Source: CAVVGB01 sp963747715 (GTDB lineage Bacteria; Actinomycetota; Thermoleophilia; Gaiellales; Gaiellaceae). Taken from it: a stretch of DNA of 64,000 nucleotides. The stretch lies in assembly GCA_963747715.1 (NCBI GenBank), contig CAVVGB010000001.1, positions 225,686 through 289,685 on the forward strand, written 5' to 3'. Both the position numbers and the translations under genes were made by a program. This document shows, piece by piece, positions 34,838-43,680 of the stretch (position 1 is the first letter of the stretch; every line of letters begins with the position of its first letter). The notes below the pieces were generated by a model that searched no databases, was not told the origin of the DNA, and worked only from the letters and a program-made list of their open reading frames with translations.

Positions 34838-34929
34838 GTACGGACTGTCTGGGGAGGTCGGTACGGACTAGCGATGGAGGTTGGTGCGGACTATCGGCGG
34901 AGGTTGGTGCGGACTGTCGGGGGAGGTTG
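34838..34929. repeat. Four tandem 23-bp repeats flanking an IS630 remnant (left side)
   Basis: Four head-to-tail 23-bp units begin at 34,838, 34,861, 34,884 and 34,907. Each opens GT(A/G)CGGACT and ends GGAGGT(T/C)G, with a variable centre. Related units in inverted orientation occur at 35,447-35,492, on the other side of the transposase remnant, so they are probably multiplied terminal inverted repeats. Confidence 0.85.
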
Positions 34930-35000
34930 GTAGTTCCTCTGGCGGTGTTGCGACGGTATGGCCGCAATCCCCGCGGCACCCGCCTCCACGATCACACGCC

Positions 35001-35387
35001 CGCCTGGAGGGGCTCACCGCCCCGGGCGTCTTCAACGGCTCGATCGATACCGACACGTTCGTCGCGTATGTCGACCAGATCCTCGCCCCGACCCTGCGGC
35101 CCGGCGACGTCGTCGTGTTCGACAACCTGGCGGTCCACAAGCAACCCGCCATTCGCGCCGCGATTGAAGCCGCCGGCGCGTCGCTTCGCTTCCTCCCGCC
35201 GTACAGCCCGGACTTCAACCCGATTGAACAGGCGTTCGCCAAACTGAAAGCCTTTCTGCGGGCCGCGCGTCCGCGCAGCTTCGATGACGTGTGCGCGCTG
35301 GTCGCGGCCGCGCTGCGACTCTTCACCCCGACTGAATGCCGGAACTTCGTCCGGCACTGCGGCTATCGCCTCGCTACAACGTTATGA
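35001..35387 (+). pseudogene. IS630-family transposase, 5' part missing
   Basis: The last 129 or so codons of an IS630/Tc1-type DDE transposase: LTAPGVFNGSIDTDTFVAYV, the second catalytic Asp in DVVVFDNLAVHK, and the third acidic residue in LPPYSPDFNPIEQAFAKLK. The first Asp and the N-terminal helix-turn-helix are absent. The open frame can be traced back to 34,881 but that part is repeat sequence, not transposase. It is unable to move by itself. It lies between the ABC-F gene and the LON gene and is flanked by 23-bp inverted units. Confidence 0.85.
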
Positions 35388-35446
35388 AAAACGCTCTAGA
35401 AAGCAGTTCCGGACCGAGCACGATCGACAGTCCACAGCAGAACCAC

Positions 35447-35492
35447 CAACTTCCATCGACAGTCCGCACCAACTGCACGCCGAAAGTCCGCC
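35447..35492. repeat. Inverted copies of the 23-bp unit (right side of the IS remnant)
   Basis: Two 23-bp units in the opposite sense to the left array: 35,447-35,469 (opens CAACTTCC, ends CAGTCCGCAC) and 35,470-35,492 (opens CAACTGC, ends AGTCCGCC). A further partial copy (CGACAGTCCAC) is at 35,425-35,435. Together with the left array they bound the element at about 34,838-35,492. The last unit abuts the LON stop codon. Confidence 0.75.
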
Positions 35493-36133
35493 TAGTGGAC
35501 CCCTCGTCCGCTGCCGCCCCAGCGGCCGGCGGGTGGAGCGAAGGTCTTCATCTCCAGCAGCTCGATCAGGCCGCGGCACCGCGCGATGATGCCGTCGCGC
35601 TCGAGCAGCGCCTGCCGTTCGACCGGGTCCAGGCTCAGGTACTGGGCCAGCGCGTTCACCAGGTCGTCGTCGGCGATGGCCGGCGGGAACTTCGGGTCGG
35701 CGCCGCCGCGCTCGATGGCGGCGATGAGCAGCGTTTCGAGCCGCTGGCGCTGCTGCCGCAGCACCGTCTTGTCGCCTTCGCTGGTGGTCTCGGGCAGGGC
35801 GTCGACCGTGGCGACGCGATACGCCTTCGAGCGGTCCTCGCTGACGATCCGGAACTTCTCCAGGCCGCGCAGCACGACGTTGGAGCGCCCGTCGGGCAGC
35901 CGTTCGGCGTGGGTGATGACGCCGGCGCAGCCGATCGGATACACCGGCGGCGCGCCCTGGTAGTCCCCCTCGAAGCCCGGCTGCAGCAGCGCCATGCCGA
36001 TGATCCGATCGCCCGCCAGCGCGTCCGCCAGCATCGCACGGTAGCGCGGCTCGAAGATGTGGAGCGGCAGGAACACGTTGGGGAACAGCACCACGTTCGG
36101 CAGCGGGAACAACGGAATGTTCGGCGGCAGCAT
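35492..36133 (-). CDS. LON-domain (ATP-dependent protease La N-terminal) protein
   Basis: An intact 213-residue stand-alone LON substrate-binding domain: MLPPNIPLFPLPNVVLFPNV, FLPLHIFEPRYRAMLADALA, GDRIIGMALLQPGF, PIGCAGVITHAERLPDGRSN, VVLRGLEKFRI. No AAA or protease domain follows. Such proteins are common in bacteria and their function is poorly known; folding or proteolysis support is a guess. The C-terminus contains a Gly/Arg tail next to the IS630 repeat border, which may have altered the end. It lies downstream of the VWA gene (24-bp gap) on the same strand. Confidence 0.87.
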   Translation of the reverse strand: MLPPNIPLFPLPNVVLFPNVFLPLHIFEPRYRAMLADALAGDRIIGMALLQPGFEGDYQGAPPVYPIGCAGVITHAERLPDGRSNVVLRGLEKFRIVSEDRSKAYRVATVDALPETTSEGDKTVLRQQRQRLETLLIAAIERGGADPKFPPAIADDDLVNALAQYLSLDPVERQALLERDGIIARCRGLIELLEMKTFAPPAGRWGGSGRGVH

Positions 36134-36156
36134 GTCGGGTCTGACGCGCAGCCTCG

Positions 36157-37470
36157 CTAGTGGATGGTTTTCGTCTTGCGGTTCATGTAGTCGAGGAGCA
36201 CGTACTGTCCCAGCGTGGCCGGCGTGGTGAAGTAGGCCTTGCCGCGGCAGACCGCCGCGACGCGGCGGACGAACGCCACCAGGTCGGGATCGCGCGCCAG
36301 CATGAACGTGTTGATCATGATGCCGCCCTTGGCGCAGGCGTTCACCTCGGCGAAGGTCTCGGAGACGATGAACGGGTCGAGGCCGAAGGCGTTCTTGTAG
36401 ATCTGGCCGTCGGGGCGGGTCAGGGCCGACGGCTTGCCGTCGGTGATCATCACGATCTGCCGCATGTCCTTGCGCTCGCGCTCGAGGATGCGGCGGGCCA
36501 GGCGCAGGCCCTCGCGGGTGTTGGTGTAGTAGGGCCCGACGCGGACGCGGCCCAGCTGCTTGATCGGCACTTCCTCGGCCGAGTCGTGGAACAGGACGGC
36601 GCGGAGCGAGTCGCCGGGATACTGCGTCCGGATCAGGTGCGACAGCGCCATGGCGACGCGCTTGGCCGGCGTGAAGCGGTCCTCGCCGTAGAGGATCATG
36701 CTGTGACTGCAGTCCAGCATGATGACCGTCGCGCACGAGCTCTGGTAGTCGCTTTGCGCGACCATCAGATCGCCGTACTCGATGTCGATTTTCGTAATCG
36801 CCCCACCCTTGGGGTCGGGCGTACTTGAGCCGACCGTTGTCAGCTCCCGCTCGGCGTGCATCCGGGAGACCGCGTTGAGGATGGTGCTGCTCGGGTCGAT
36901 GTTGATCGTGTCGCCGAACTCGTAGGCCTTCGGCGCCGCGGTGACCTCGACGCCGGTGCTGAGGTGACGGGTATCGTGCATCCCCGAACTGCTGCGGCCG
37001 ACCGACCCCAGCAGGTCGCGCAGCGCGCGATAGCCCAGGAAATCGAGCGCCTTGTCGGTGACTTCGAAGGAGACGCGGGTCTCTTCGCCGTTGCCGCCGC
37101 CGGCGCGCCGCTCCATCCGCTCGCTTTCCAGGTCGGGCGCGTCGGTGATGAAGCCGCGCTCCATCATGCGCTGGATGATCTGCTCGATCAGCTCCTCGAG
37201 CTGCTGCCGCGCGCCTTCCTGATCGCCGTCAGCCGGCTCGCCGAGCAGGCGATCCAGCGCCTCCTCTGACAGCACGCCGCCGCTGAACAGCGCCTCGAGG
37301 ATCGCGTCGTGCAGCGCCTCGAGCGTCCGGTCCTCGTCGCCGCTCGACCCGTGGCCCCACGGGCTGCTGAACCCGCTCGACAGCAGCAGGTCCGACAGCT
37401 TCGAGACGAGATCCTCGAGGTCGATCTCGTCGAGCAGGTCGCCGGTGTACTTGGTGTAGCGGAATTTCAT
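36157..37470 (-). CDS. VWA-domain protein paired with an AAA ATPase
   Basis: An intact 437-residue protein. The N-terminal half is acidic and helical (LLDEIDLEDLVSKLSDLLLS). The C-terminal von Willebrand A domain begins CATVIMLDCSHSMILYGEDR, with the MIDAS DxSxS, and continues PAKRVAMALSHLIRTQYPGD, YYTNTREGLRLARRIL and RQIVMITDGKPSALTRPDG. It has no signal peptide or transmembrane helix, so it is cytosolic. With the upstream MoxR/ChlI-like ATPase (37,632-39,179) it forms the common ATPase-plus-VWA pair that remodels or loads metal into client proteins. The client is not evident here. Confidence 0.88.
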   Translation of the reverse strand: MKFRYTKYTGDLLDEIDLEDLVSKLSDLLLSSGFSSPWGHGSSGDEDRTLEALHDAILEALFSGGVLSEEALDRLLGEPADGDQEGARQQLEELIEQIIQRMMERGFITDAPDLESERMERRAGGGNGEETRVSFEVTDKALDFLGYRALRDLLGSVGRSSSGMHDTRHLSTGVEVTAAPKAYEFGDTINIDPSSTILNAVSRMHAERELTTVGSSTPDPKGGAITKIDIEYGDLMVAQSDYQSSCATVIMLDCSHSMILYGEDRFTPAKRVAMALSHLIRTQYPGDSLRAVLFHDSAEEVPIKQLGRVRVGPYYTNTREGLRLARRILERERKDMRQIVMITDGKPSALTRPDGQIYKNAFGLDPFIVSETFAEVNACAKGGIMINTFMLARDPDLVAFVRRVAAVCRGKAYFTTPATLGQYVLLDYMNRKTKTIH

Positions 37471-37508
37471 CAGGCTCCGGGCTCCGGGCTCCAGGCTTCA
37501 GGCGTGGG
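37471..37508. repeat. Degenerate heptamer array (AGGCTCC type)
   Basis: Units aggctcc, gggctcc, gggctcc, aggcttc, aggcgtg directly abut the VWA start codon, inside the gap between the ATPase and VWA genes of one operon. It would be transcribed as part of the VWA leader. Confidence 0.75.
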
Positions 37509-37590
37509 ATTCAATCCTCGGTTCCCGACATGTACCTGCCACCCCGGCCGAAGGCCGGCCGGCGCGCGAAGCGCGCCAAAAAGACACTGT

Positions 37591-37640
37591 TACAACTGAT
37601 CAGGATGGACACGACTGGAGAACCATCCTGATCAGTTGTA
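37591..37640 (-). repeat. Perfect 18-bp inverted repeat over the ATPase stop codon
   Basis: Arms at 37,591-37,608 (TACAACTGATCAGGATGG) and 37,623-37,640 are exact reverse complements with a 14-base loop. The right arm contains the last codons (YYN) and stop of the ATPase gene. Leftward, a run of five Ts follows about 8 bases after the stem (37,578-37,582), so it may act as a terminator or attenuator before the VWA gene. A second GC hairpin, GGCGCGC-GAA-GCGCGCC, sits at 37,561-37,577. Confidence 0.8.
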
Positions 37641-39179
37641 GTACTTCTTCTTGTTGCCGCCGCCGGAGTCGCGCGGCATCGCCGGCTCCTCTTCCCGCCG
37701 GATCGCCTCGCGTGCCGGCCGCCGCACCGGCGGCTCGGCCGCGTGGTAGCCGCGTTCCTCGCTGCGGCTGATCCGGCGCGTGGCATACAAGCCCTCGAGC
37801 ACGAAGTCGATCCCTGCCGCCAGCACCGGCGCGGACGCGTCCTTCGGCCACGCCGGCCTCGTGCGCCAGCGCCACCAGTCCCTGCACTTCGCCGGCACGT
37901 GCCAGCAGGTCCGCGGCGCTGATGGTGTCGCCGAGCTGCAGGCTGCCGCCCAGATCGAACCACTCGATCACCTGGCGCGGATCGACGTGCGTCAGGTAGC
38001 CCTCGGCCACGGAAGCCACCGCGCCGCGCACCAACTCCCGCGCCACCACGTCGGCGCCCTTCAGCTCGCCCTCGTACTCGAGCTCGAACTTGCCGGTCAT
38101 CGACGGCAGCGCGGAGTACAAGTCCGTGACCCGCGGCACCGCCACCGGCTCGTTCTCGACCACCGCCCGCCGCTCGGCGTTCGACAGCACGTTCTCCATC
38201 ACCGAGATCGGCAGGCGCTGGCTGACGCCCGAGCGCTTGTCCACGCGCCGATCCTGCCGTGCCTGGAACGCCACCTCCTCGACGATCTCCGACACGTAGG
38301 CGGGAATCTCGGCGCGCGGCGCGCCGTTCGCGACGCCCGCTGCCAGGGCCCCCCGATCGAGCCACGCTTCCTGCGTCGTGATCGCCAAGGCCTCGTGCGC
38401 GCGACTGCGGATAGTGGGTGCGGATCTCCGAGCCGATGCGGTCCTTGAGCGGCGTGATGATCTTCCCGCGCGCGGTGTAGTCCTCCGGATTGGCGGTGAA
38501 CGCCATCAGGACGTCGAGCGGCAGGCGGATCGGGTAGCCTTTGATCTGGATGTCGCCTTCCTGGAGGATGTTGAACAGCCCGACCTGGATCTTGCCCGCC
38601 AGGTCCGGCAGCTCGTTGATGGCGAAGATGCAGCGGTTGGCCCGCGGCAGCAGGCCGAAGTGCATCGTCAGGTCGTTGGAGAGGTGCAGGCCCGCGCGCG
38701 CCGCCTTGATCGGGTCGATGTCGCCGATCATGTCGGCGATGGTCACGTCCGGAGTGGCCAGCTTCTCGACGTAACGCGCCTCGCGGCCCAGCCACGCCAC
38801 CGCCGTGTCGTCGCCGTCCTGGGCGACACGCGCCTTGCAGGCCCCGCACAGCGGCGCCAGCGGGTCGTCGTTGATCTCGCACCCGGGCATCACGGGAATG
38901 TGCGCGTCCAGCAGATCCACCAGGGCGCGCAACAGGCGCGTCTTCGCCTGGCCGCGCAAGCCCAGCAGGATGAAGTGGTGCTGCGACAGCAGCGCGTTCA
39001 CGATCTGGGGAATGACGGTCTCGCCGTAGCCGTGAATGCCGGGAAAGAGGGCCGTGCCGGCACGCAGGTGGGCGATCAGGTTGTCTCGGTACCTCCTGCT
39101 GCACGCTCCGACGCGGGACGCGGCCCGCGTCCACGGCTTTTCGCAAGGCTCCCAGCGTGGCAATCGAGGTGTCTGACAT
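37632..39179 (-). CDS. Magnesium-chelatase/MoxR-like AAA ATPase, frameshifted
   Basis: About 510 residues from the ATG at 39,179 (MSDTSIATLGALRKAVDAG). Walker A region: HHFILLGLRGQAKTRLLRAL. A Cys-rich insert (PGCEINDDPLAPLCGACKAR) is unusual. Sensor and pore elements: TPDVTIADMIGDIDPIKAA, RCIFAINELPDLAGKIQVGL, LNILQEGDIQIKGYPIRLPL, LDVLMAFTANPEDYTARGKI. The C-terminal part (RSGVSQRLPISVMENVLSNA, MTGKFELEYEGELKGADVVA) ends NKKKYYN. Frame breaks near 39,095, 38,400 and 37,850. It is the ATPase partner of the downstream VWA protein. The CxxC pairs could bind a metal. Confidence 0.85.
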
Positions 39180-39205
39180 AACGGGATCCTATAGCATGGA
39201 CCGCC

Positions 39206-40013
39206 GTGCCCTTCTTCGACCGCCGGCGGCCGCGCGTCTACGCGCACCGCGGCGGCTGCGCCCTCGGTCCCGAAAACACCATTGCCGCCTTCGACATCGG
39301 ACTGGCCGCTGGCGCGGACGGGCTCGAGCTGGACGTGCGCCTCTCGGCCGATGGCGTTCCGGTCGTCGTGCACGACCCAACCCTCGACCGGACCACCGAT
39401 GCCACCGGCCCGGTGAGCGCGAGGTCAGCGGACGAGCTGGCGCGAGTGGACGCCGGCTACCGGTTCAGGGACCGCGACGGGGCCGCTCCGTTCGCCGGAT
39501 GTGACATCGGCGTGCCGACGCTCGCTGATGTGCTGCGGCGGTATCCCGGTGTGCCGACGATCGTCGAGCTGAAGGTGGACAGCGAGGACTGCGGCGTGCG
39601 TGTGGCGCAGGTCGTCTGCGCGGCCGATGCCGTCGATCGCGTCTGCCTGGCTGGCTACGGGTCTCGCAGTGCTCGCGGCGCCCGCCAGGGATTACCGTCG
39701 GCCGGCGCCAGCGCCTGCCAGGTCGAGGTCCGGCACGGCACTGCGCTGCTCCTGGATCGGGTGGCCGCTGCGCGACCTGCCGTATCACGGCTATCAGGTG
39801 CCCGAACGATCCGGCTGGCTGCGTGTCGTGTCCCGCCGGTTTGTCCGGCAGGCCCACCAGTCAGGATGTGCGGTCGAGGTCTGGACGGTGGACGAGCGCC
39901 CGGACATGGACCGGCTGTTGGGCTGGGGCGTCGATGGCCTGATCAGCAACCGGCCGGATCTGGCCGTGGCCGTCCGCGACGCCTATCTGCAGAGTCGGAT
40001 CGGCGCCCCTTAA
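39206..40013 (+). CDS. Glycerophosphodiester phosphodiesterase, frameshifted
   Basis: About 268 residues from the GTG at 39,206 (MPFFDRRRPRVYAHRGGCAL). The catalytic set of the GDPD barrel is complete: AHRGG, GPENTIAAFD, GADGLELDVRLSADGVPVVV and HDPTLDRTTD. The C-terminal strand reads VEVWTVDERPDMDRLLGWGV, DGLISNRPDLAV. Two frame breaks lie near 39,660 and 39,770. It hydrolyses glycerophosphodiesters to glycerol-3-phosphate and an alcohol. No signal peptide, so it is likely cytosolic. It is transcribed divergently from the AAA ATPase with 26 bp between the start codons. Confidence 0.9.
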
Positions 40014-40111
40014 CAATCCAGGATCGCCGGATCTTTGCGGCCCAACCGGGTTCTGTTGCATCATGATGACCTCTGGACCCGACCCCGAAGTCTCATCAGG
40101 AGGACCTCCGA

Positions 40112-40549
40112 ATGCGCCGATTGCTCACGACCGTCACCGCCATCTTCGTGGCCCTTGCAGGCACAGTGGCCGTGGCACAGAAAGTGACCACCCCAGCTGA
40201 ACTCGACGCCACGATGAAGAAGATTGGACCGGCGCAGGGAGCGACCGCCAAGGCGATCCAGGCTGGCGACTTCGCCGCCGCCAAGGCATCGGTTGCCATC
40301 GTCAAGGCGGCCCTGATGGATGCAGAGAACTTCTGGGTGACGAACAAGAAGGACGATGCCATTGCGTTCAGCAAGGACGCGGTTGCCAAGGTCACCGCGC
40401 TCGAGGCGGCGGTGTCGGCGGCGGCCCCCGATCAGCAGGCAGCTCTGGCGGCGATGAAGACGGCCGGCGGCGCCTGCGGCGCGTGCCACAAGACCTACCG
40501 CGAGCAGGATGCCAACATGCAGTACCAGCTCAAGGCCGGGACGATATAG
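40112..40549 (+). CDS. Cytochrome c'-like haem protein
   Basis: An intact 145-residue exported protein with AGGAGG just before the ATG. Signal peptide RRLLTTVTAIFVALAGTVAV, cleaved near AVA/QK. The mature part is a four-helix pattern (ATMKKIGPAQGATAKAIQA, SKDAVAKVTALEAAVSAAAP) with the single CxxCH near the C-terminus (GGACGACHKTYREQD), as in cytochromes c' and c556. Such proteins bind NO or carry electrons in the periplasm. Its own terminator follows. Confidence 0.87.
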   Translation: MRRLLTTVTAIFVALAGTVAVAQKVTTPAELDATMKKIGPAQGATAKAIQAGDFAAAKASVAIVKAALMDAENFWVTNKKDDAIAFSKDAVAKVTALEAAVSAAAPDQQAALAAMKTAGGACGACHKTYREQDANMQYQLKAGTI

Positions 40550-40617
40550 ACGAGCACGCCCGCGGGAGACCTGGGCCGCGTGCCCAGGAATTCACAAGTC
40601 ACACGTCAGAACTCACA

Positions 40618-40645
40618 AAGGGCCGCGCTTGCGGCCCTTCGTCTT
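40618..40645 (+). terminator. Rho-independent terminator of the cytochrome c' gene
   Basis: A perfect 9-bp stem (AAGGGCCGC at 40,618-40,626 pairing with 40,631-40,639), GCTT loop, then a T-rich tail. It lies 70 bp after the cytochrome stop. Confidence 0.85.
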
Positions 40646-40769
40646 TCTTGCGTCATCCGCAATAGTCGGCCCTCTTGGGCCTTGTAATGCCGTAGAATGC
40701 CCCCGGCCGCGAGGCGGAAGCCTCGCCGGGTCCGCGGAGAGTTGCCAGGTTCGCACTCCGGGGGGCAGC

Positions 40770-41798
40770 ATGAATCGTCGGCTCGGGATCGTCAGCGCCG
40801 CGATGTTGGTAGCGGGGATCGCGACGCTTGCAGGGCAGGGCCCGTCCGCGCCATCGGGCACGGCCCGAGTCGCCGCCGGCACGGCGCCGTCGCGCACCTG
40901 GGTCCAGCCGCGCACGCCTGACGGCCAGCCCGACCTCCAAGGCTTCTGGTCCAACTCCACGTACGTCCCGCTGGAACGCCCGAACGGCGTGACAAAAGAG
41001 TTCTACACACCCGAGGAGGCGGCGGCGATCCGCAAGAACGCCGCCAGCCGGGAGCAGGCGCAGACCAAGCCGGGCACGGTGGACGACGTCCACTACGACT
41101 TCAGCCAGTTCGGGCTCGACCGCAGCCAGGCGGCGCAGGCGCCGAACCTGCGCACCTCGCTCATCATCGATCCGCCCGACGGCAGGATTCCGCCGATGAC
41201 CGAGGAAGGCCGGCGGCGCGTGGCCGAGCGGGACGCTGCCGCCAAGGGCGTCGGCCGCTGGGATTCGGCCGAGAGCAACCAGCTCGACGACCGCTGCCTG
41301 ATCATGGCGGGCGCCGGGCCGCCGATGATGGATGCCGCCTACAACAGCAACTACCACATCGTGCAGGCGCCGGGCTACGTGATGATCCTCACCGAGATGA
41401 TCCACGACGTGCGGGTCATCCCGCTCGATGGGCGGCCGGCGCCGGCGGGCCGGGTCCGCCAGTGGATGGGGACGTCGCGCGGACGGTGGGACGGCGACAC
41501 GCTGGTGGTCGAGACCACCAACTTCAACGGCAAGAACCCCTTCAGGAACTCGAGCGACCGCATGCGGGTCGTCGAGCGATTCCGGCGCGTCTCCGATCAG
41601 GTGATCCTCTACGGCTTCACCATCGACGACGGCGCCACCTGGACGCGGCCCTGGAGCGGCGAGATGCCGATGCAGAAGACCACCGGGCCGCTCTTCGAGC
41701 ACGCGTGCCACGAAGGGAATTTCGGCTTGTACAACACGTTGGTCGGGGCCAGGCTCGAAGAGCAGCGCGCCGCCGAGGCGGCCCGTACCCCGAAATAA
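40770..41798 (+). CDS. Secreted GRWEG-family protein (paralogue 3)
   Basis: An intact 342-residue member. Signal peptide NRRLGIVSAAMLVAGIATLA. Mature part: RTPDGQPDLQGFWSNSTYVP, LERPNGVTKEFYTPEEAAAI, LRTSLIIDPPDGRIPPMTEE, GPPMMDAAYNSNYHIVQAPG, SRGRWDGDTLVVETTNFNGK, TWTRPWSGEMPM, EHACHEGNFGLYNTL. It is closest to the paralogue at 42,632 (most segments alignable with few changes), so those two arose by a recent local duplication around 41,808. First gene of a four-gene run ending in a DUF6152 protein. Confidence 0.8.
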   Translation: MNRRLGIVSAAMLVAGIATLAGQGPSAPSGTARVAAGTAPSRTWVQPRTPDGQPDLQGFWSNSTYVPLERPNGVTKEFYTPEEAAAIRKNAASREQAQTKPGTVDDVHYDFSQFGLDRSQAAQAPNLRTSLIIDPPDGRIPPMTEEGRRRVAERDAAAKGVGRWDSAESNQLDDRCLIMAGAGPPMMDAAYNSNYHIVQAPGYVMILTEMIHDVRVIPLDGRPAPAGRVRQWMGTSRGRWDGDTLVVETTNFNGKNPFRNSSDRMRVVERFRRVSDQVILYGFTIDDGATWTRPWSGEMPMQKTTGPLFEHACHEGNFGLYNTLVGARLEEQRAAEAARTPK

Positions 41799-41807
41799 GG
41801 GAGCGCC

Positions 41808-42635
41808 ATGCGGCTGCGGATTGGAACCTGGACGTGGGCAGCGGCGCTCGCCGCTGGTGCGGCGCTCGTGTCGGTGTCGGCCGTCTACACCCAGCAGCCG
41901 GCTGCCCGGGCAGCCTACCGGGCGCCACGGGCGCCGGACGGCCGTCCCAACTTGAACGGCATCTGGCAGGCGATGAACACCGCGCATTGGGACATCGAGG
42001 CGCACTCGGCGGGGCCCAGCGCCGTGCGCGATCTGGGCGCGGCCGGCGCCGTGCCGGCCGGACTCGGCGTGGTCGAGGGCGGCGAGGTGCCCTACAGGCC
42101 CGAGGCGCTGGCCAAGAAGAAGGAGAACCTGGCGAACCGGCTGAAGCTCGACCCCGAGATCCGATGCTATCTGCCGGGCGTGCCGCGCGCGACCTACATG
42201 CCGTTTCCCTTCCAGATCGTCCAGGGCACCGAAGCACGTGATGCTGGTCCACGAGTTCGCCGGCGCGGTGCGGACGATCTACATGACCGACCACACCGAC
42301 CCGCCGGCCGACAGCTGGATGGGCTGGTCGAACGGACGCTGGGAGGGGGAGAGCCTGGTCGTCGACACGAAGGGGTTCAACGACCAGACGCTGGTTCGAC
42401 CGCGCCGGCAACTTCCACAGCGATGCGCTGCACGTGGTCGAACGGTTCACGCCGCGCAGCGCCGACACGTTGCTCTACGAGGCCACCATCGAGGATCCGA
42501 AGGTGTTCACGCGGCCGTGGAAGATGAGCATGCCGCTGTACCGGCGCGTCGAGGCCAACGCGCAGATCCTGGAATTCCGCTGTGTCGAGTTCGTCGAGGA
42601 CCTGATGTACGGACACTTGAGGAAGAAGCCGATGA
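41808..42635 (+). CDS. Secreted GRWEG-family protein (paralogue 4), frameshifted
   Basis: About 275 residues starting 9 bp after the previous stop (MRLRIGTWTWAAALAAGAAL). Mature part: RAPDGRPNLNGIWQAMNTAH, MTDHTDPPADSWMGWSNGRW, the core GRWEGESLVVDTKGFNDQT, LHVVERFTPRSADTLLYEAT, IEDPKVFTRPWKMSMPLY. It is more distant from the neighbours on both sides than they are from each other. Breaks near 42,233 and 42,395. The end is read as GHLRKKP followed by TGA at 42,633-42,635, if the doubled base cc(g/a) is accepted; the next gene's start overlaps it. Confidence 0.75.
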
Positions 42636-43679
42636 GAAACAGACCTTCGAATCGTCGTTGCCGGTCTGGTCGCCCTTGCCGGGGCGGTTCCTGCCGTTAT
42701 CCTGGCGCAGAGCGCAGCGCCCGCACGGTCCACTGCTGCTGGCGCCGGTGGCGCGGCGTCCAAGCCGTACGTCGTGCCACGGACCGCCGACGGCCAGCCG
42801 GACCTGCAGGGGTTCTGGACCAACTCCACCTACGTCCCGCTCGAGCGCCCGGCCAACGTGACCAAGGAGTTCTACACGCCCGAGGAAGCGCTCGCCGTCG
42901 AGAAGCGCGCCGCGGAGCGCGAATCCGAGCAGACCGAACCCGGCACCGTCGCCGACGTGCACTACGACTTCACCCAGTTCGGGCTCGATCGCAGCCAGTC
43001 CACCTTCTCGCGCAGCCTCCGCACGTCGCTCATCGTCGATCCGCCCGACGGCAAGGTTCCCGCCCTGACCGCCGAGGGCGCAGAAGCGCGCCGCGGAGCC
43101 GCGCGGCGGCGCGAAAGGCGCTGGGTGGGCAGTACGACGCCGTGGAGAACATGCCGATTGGCTCGCGGTGCATCGTCATGGCCGGCGCCGGGCCGCCGAT
43201 GATGAACGCGGGCTACAACGCCAACTACCAGATCGTCCAGGCGCCCGGTGTCGTGATGATCCTGACCGAGATGATCCACGACGTCCGCATCATCCCGCTC
43301 GACGGCCGGCCGGCGCCGCCGCAGGGCATGCGGCAGTGGACCGGGGTGTCACGCGGACGCTGGGAAGGCACGACGCTGGTGGTCGAGACCACCAACTTCA
43401 ACGGCAAGAACCCCTTCCGCGGCGGCAGCGAGGGGATGAAGGTCACCGAGCGCTTCACCCGCGTCGGTCCCGACCAGATCCAGTACCGGTTCACCGTCGA
43501 GGACGGCTCCACCTGGACGCAGGCCGTGGACGGCCGAGATGCCGATGGCCAAGACGAACGGGCCGATTTTCGAGTTCGCGTGCCACGAATCGAACTACGG
43601 CATCGCGAACATCCTGGCCGGGGCCCGCGCCGACGAAAAGCGAGCCGCCGAGACCGCGGCCAAGAAAGGATCCAACTGA
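42632..43679 (+). CDS. Secreted GRWEG-family protein (paralogue 5), frameshifted
   Basis: About 345 residues starting at 42,632. After a break near 42,650 the signal peptide reads VVAGLVALAGAVPAVILAQS. Then RTADGQPDLQGFWTNSTYVP, LERPANVTKEFYTPEEALAV, LRTSLIVDPPDGKVPALTAE, GPPMMNAGYNANYQIVQAPG, SRGRWEGTTLVVETTNFNGK, FEFACHESNYGIANILAGAR. It is near-identical in architecture to paralogue 3. Breaks near 43,083, 43,115 and 43,533. It ends 1 bp before the DUF6152 gene, so it shares its mRNA. Confidence 0.78.
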
Positions 43680-43680
43680 C

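Noticed and set aside
34838..34929. A CRISPR-like array of 23-bp units
   Set aside because: Units are contiguous without spacers and reappear inverted on the other side of a transposase remnant.
35492..36736. A single 414-residue protein fusing an Arg-rich N-terminus to the LON domain
   Set aside because: The first 200 residues are the shifted frame of the VWA gene; the real LON protein starts at 36,133.
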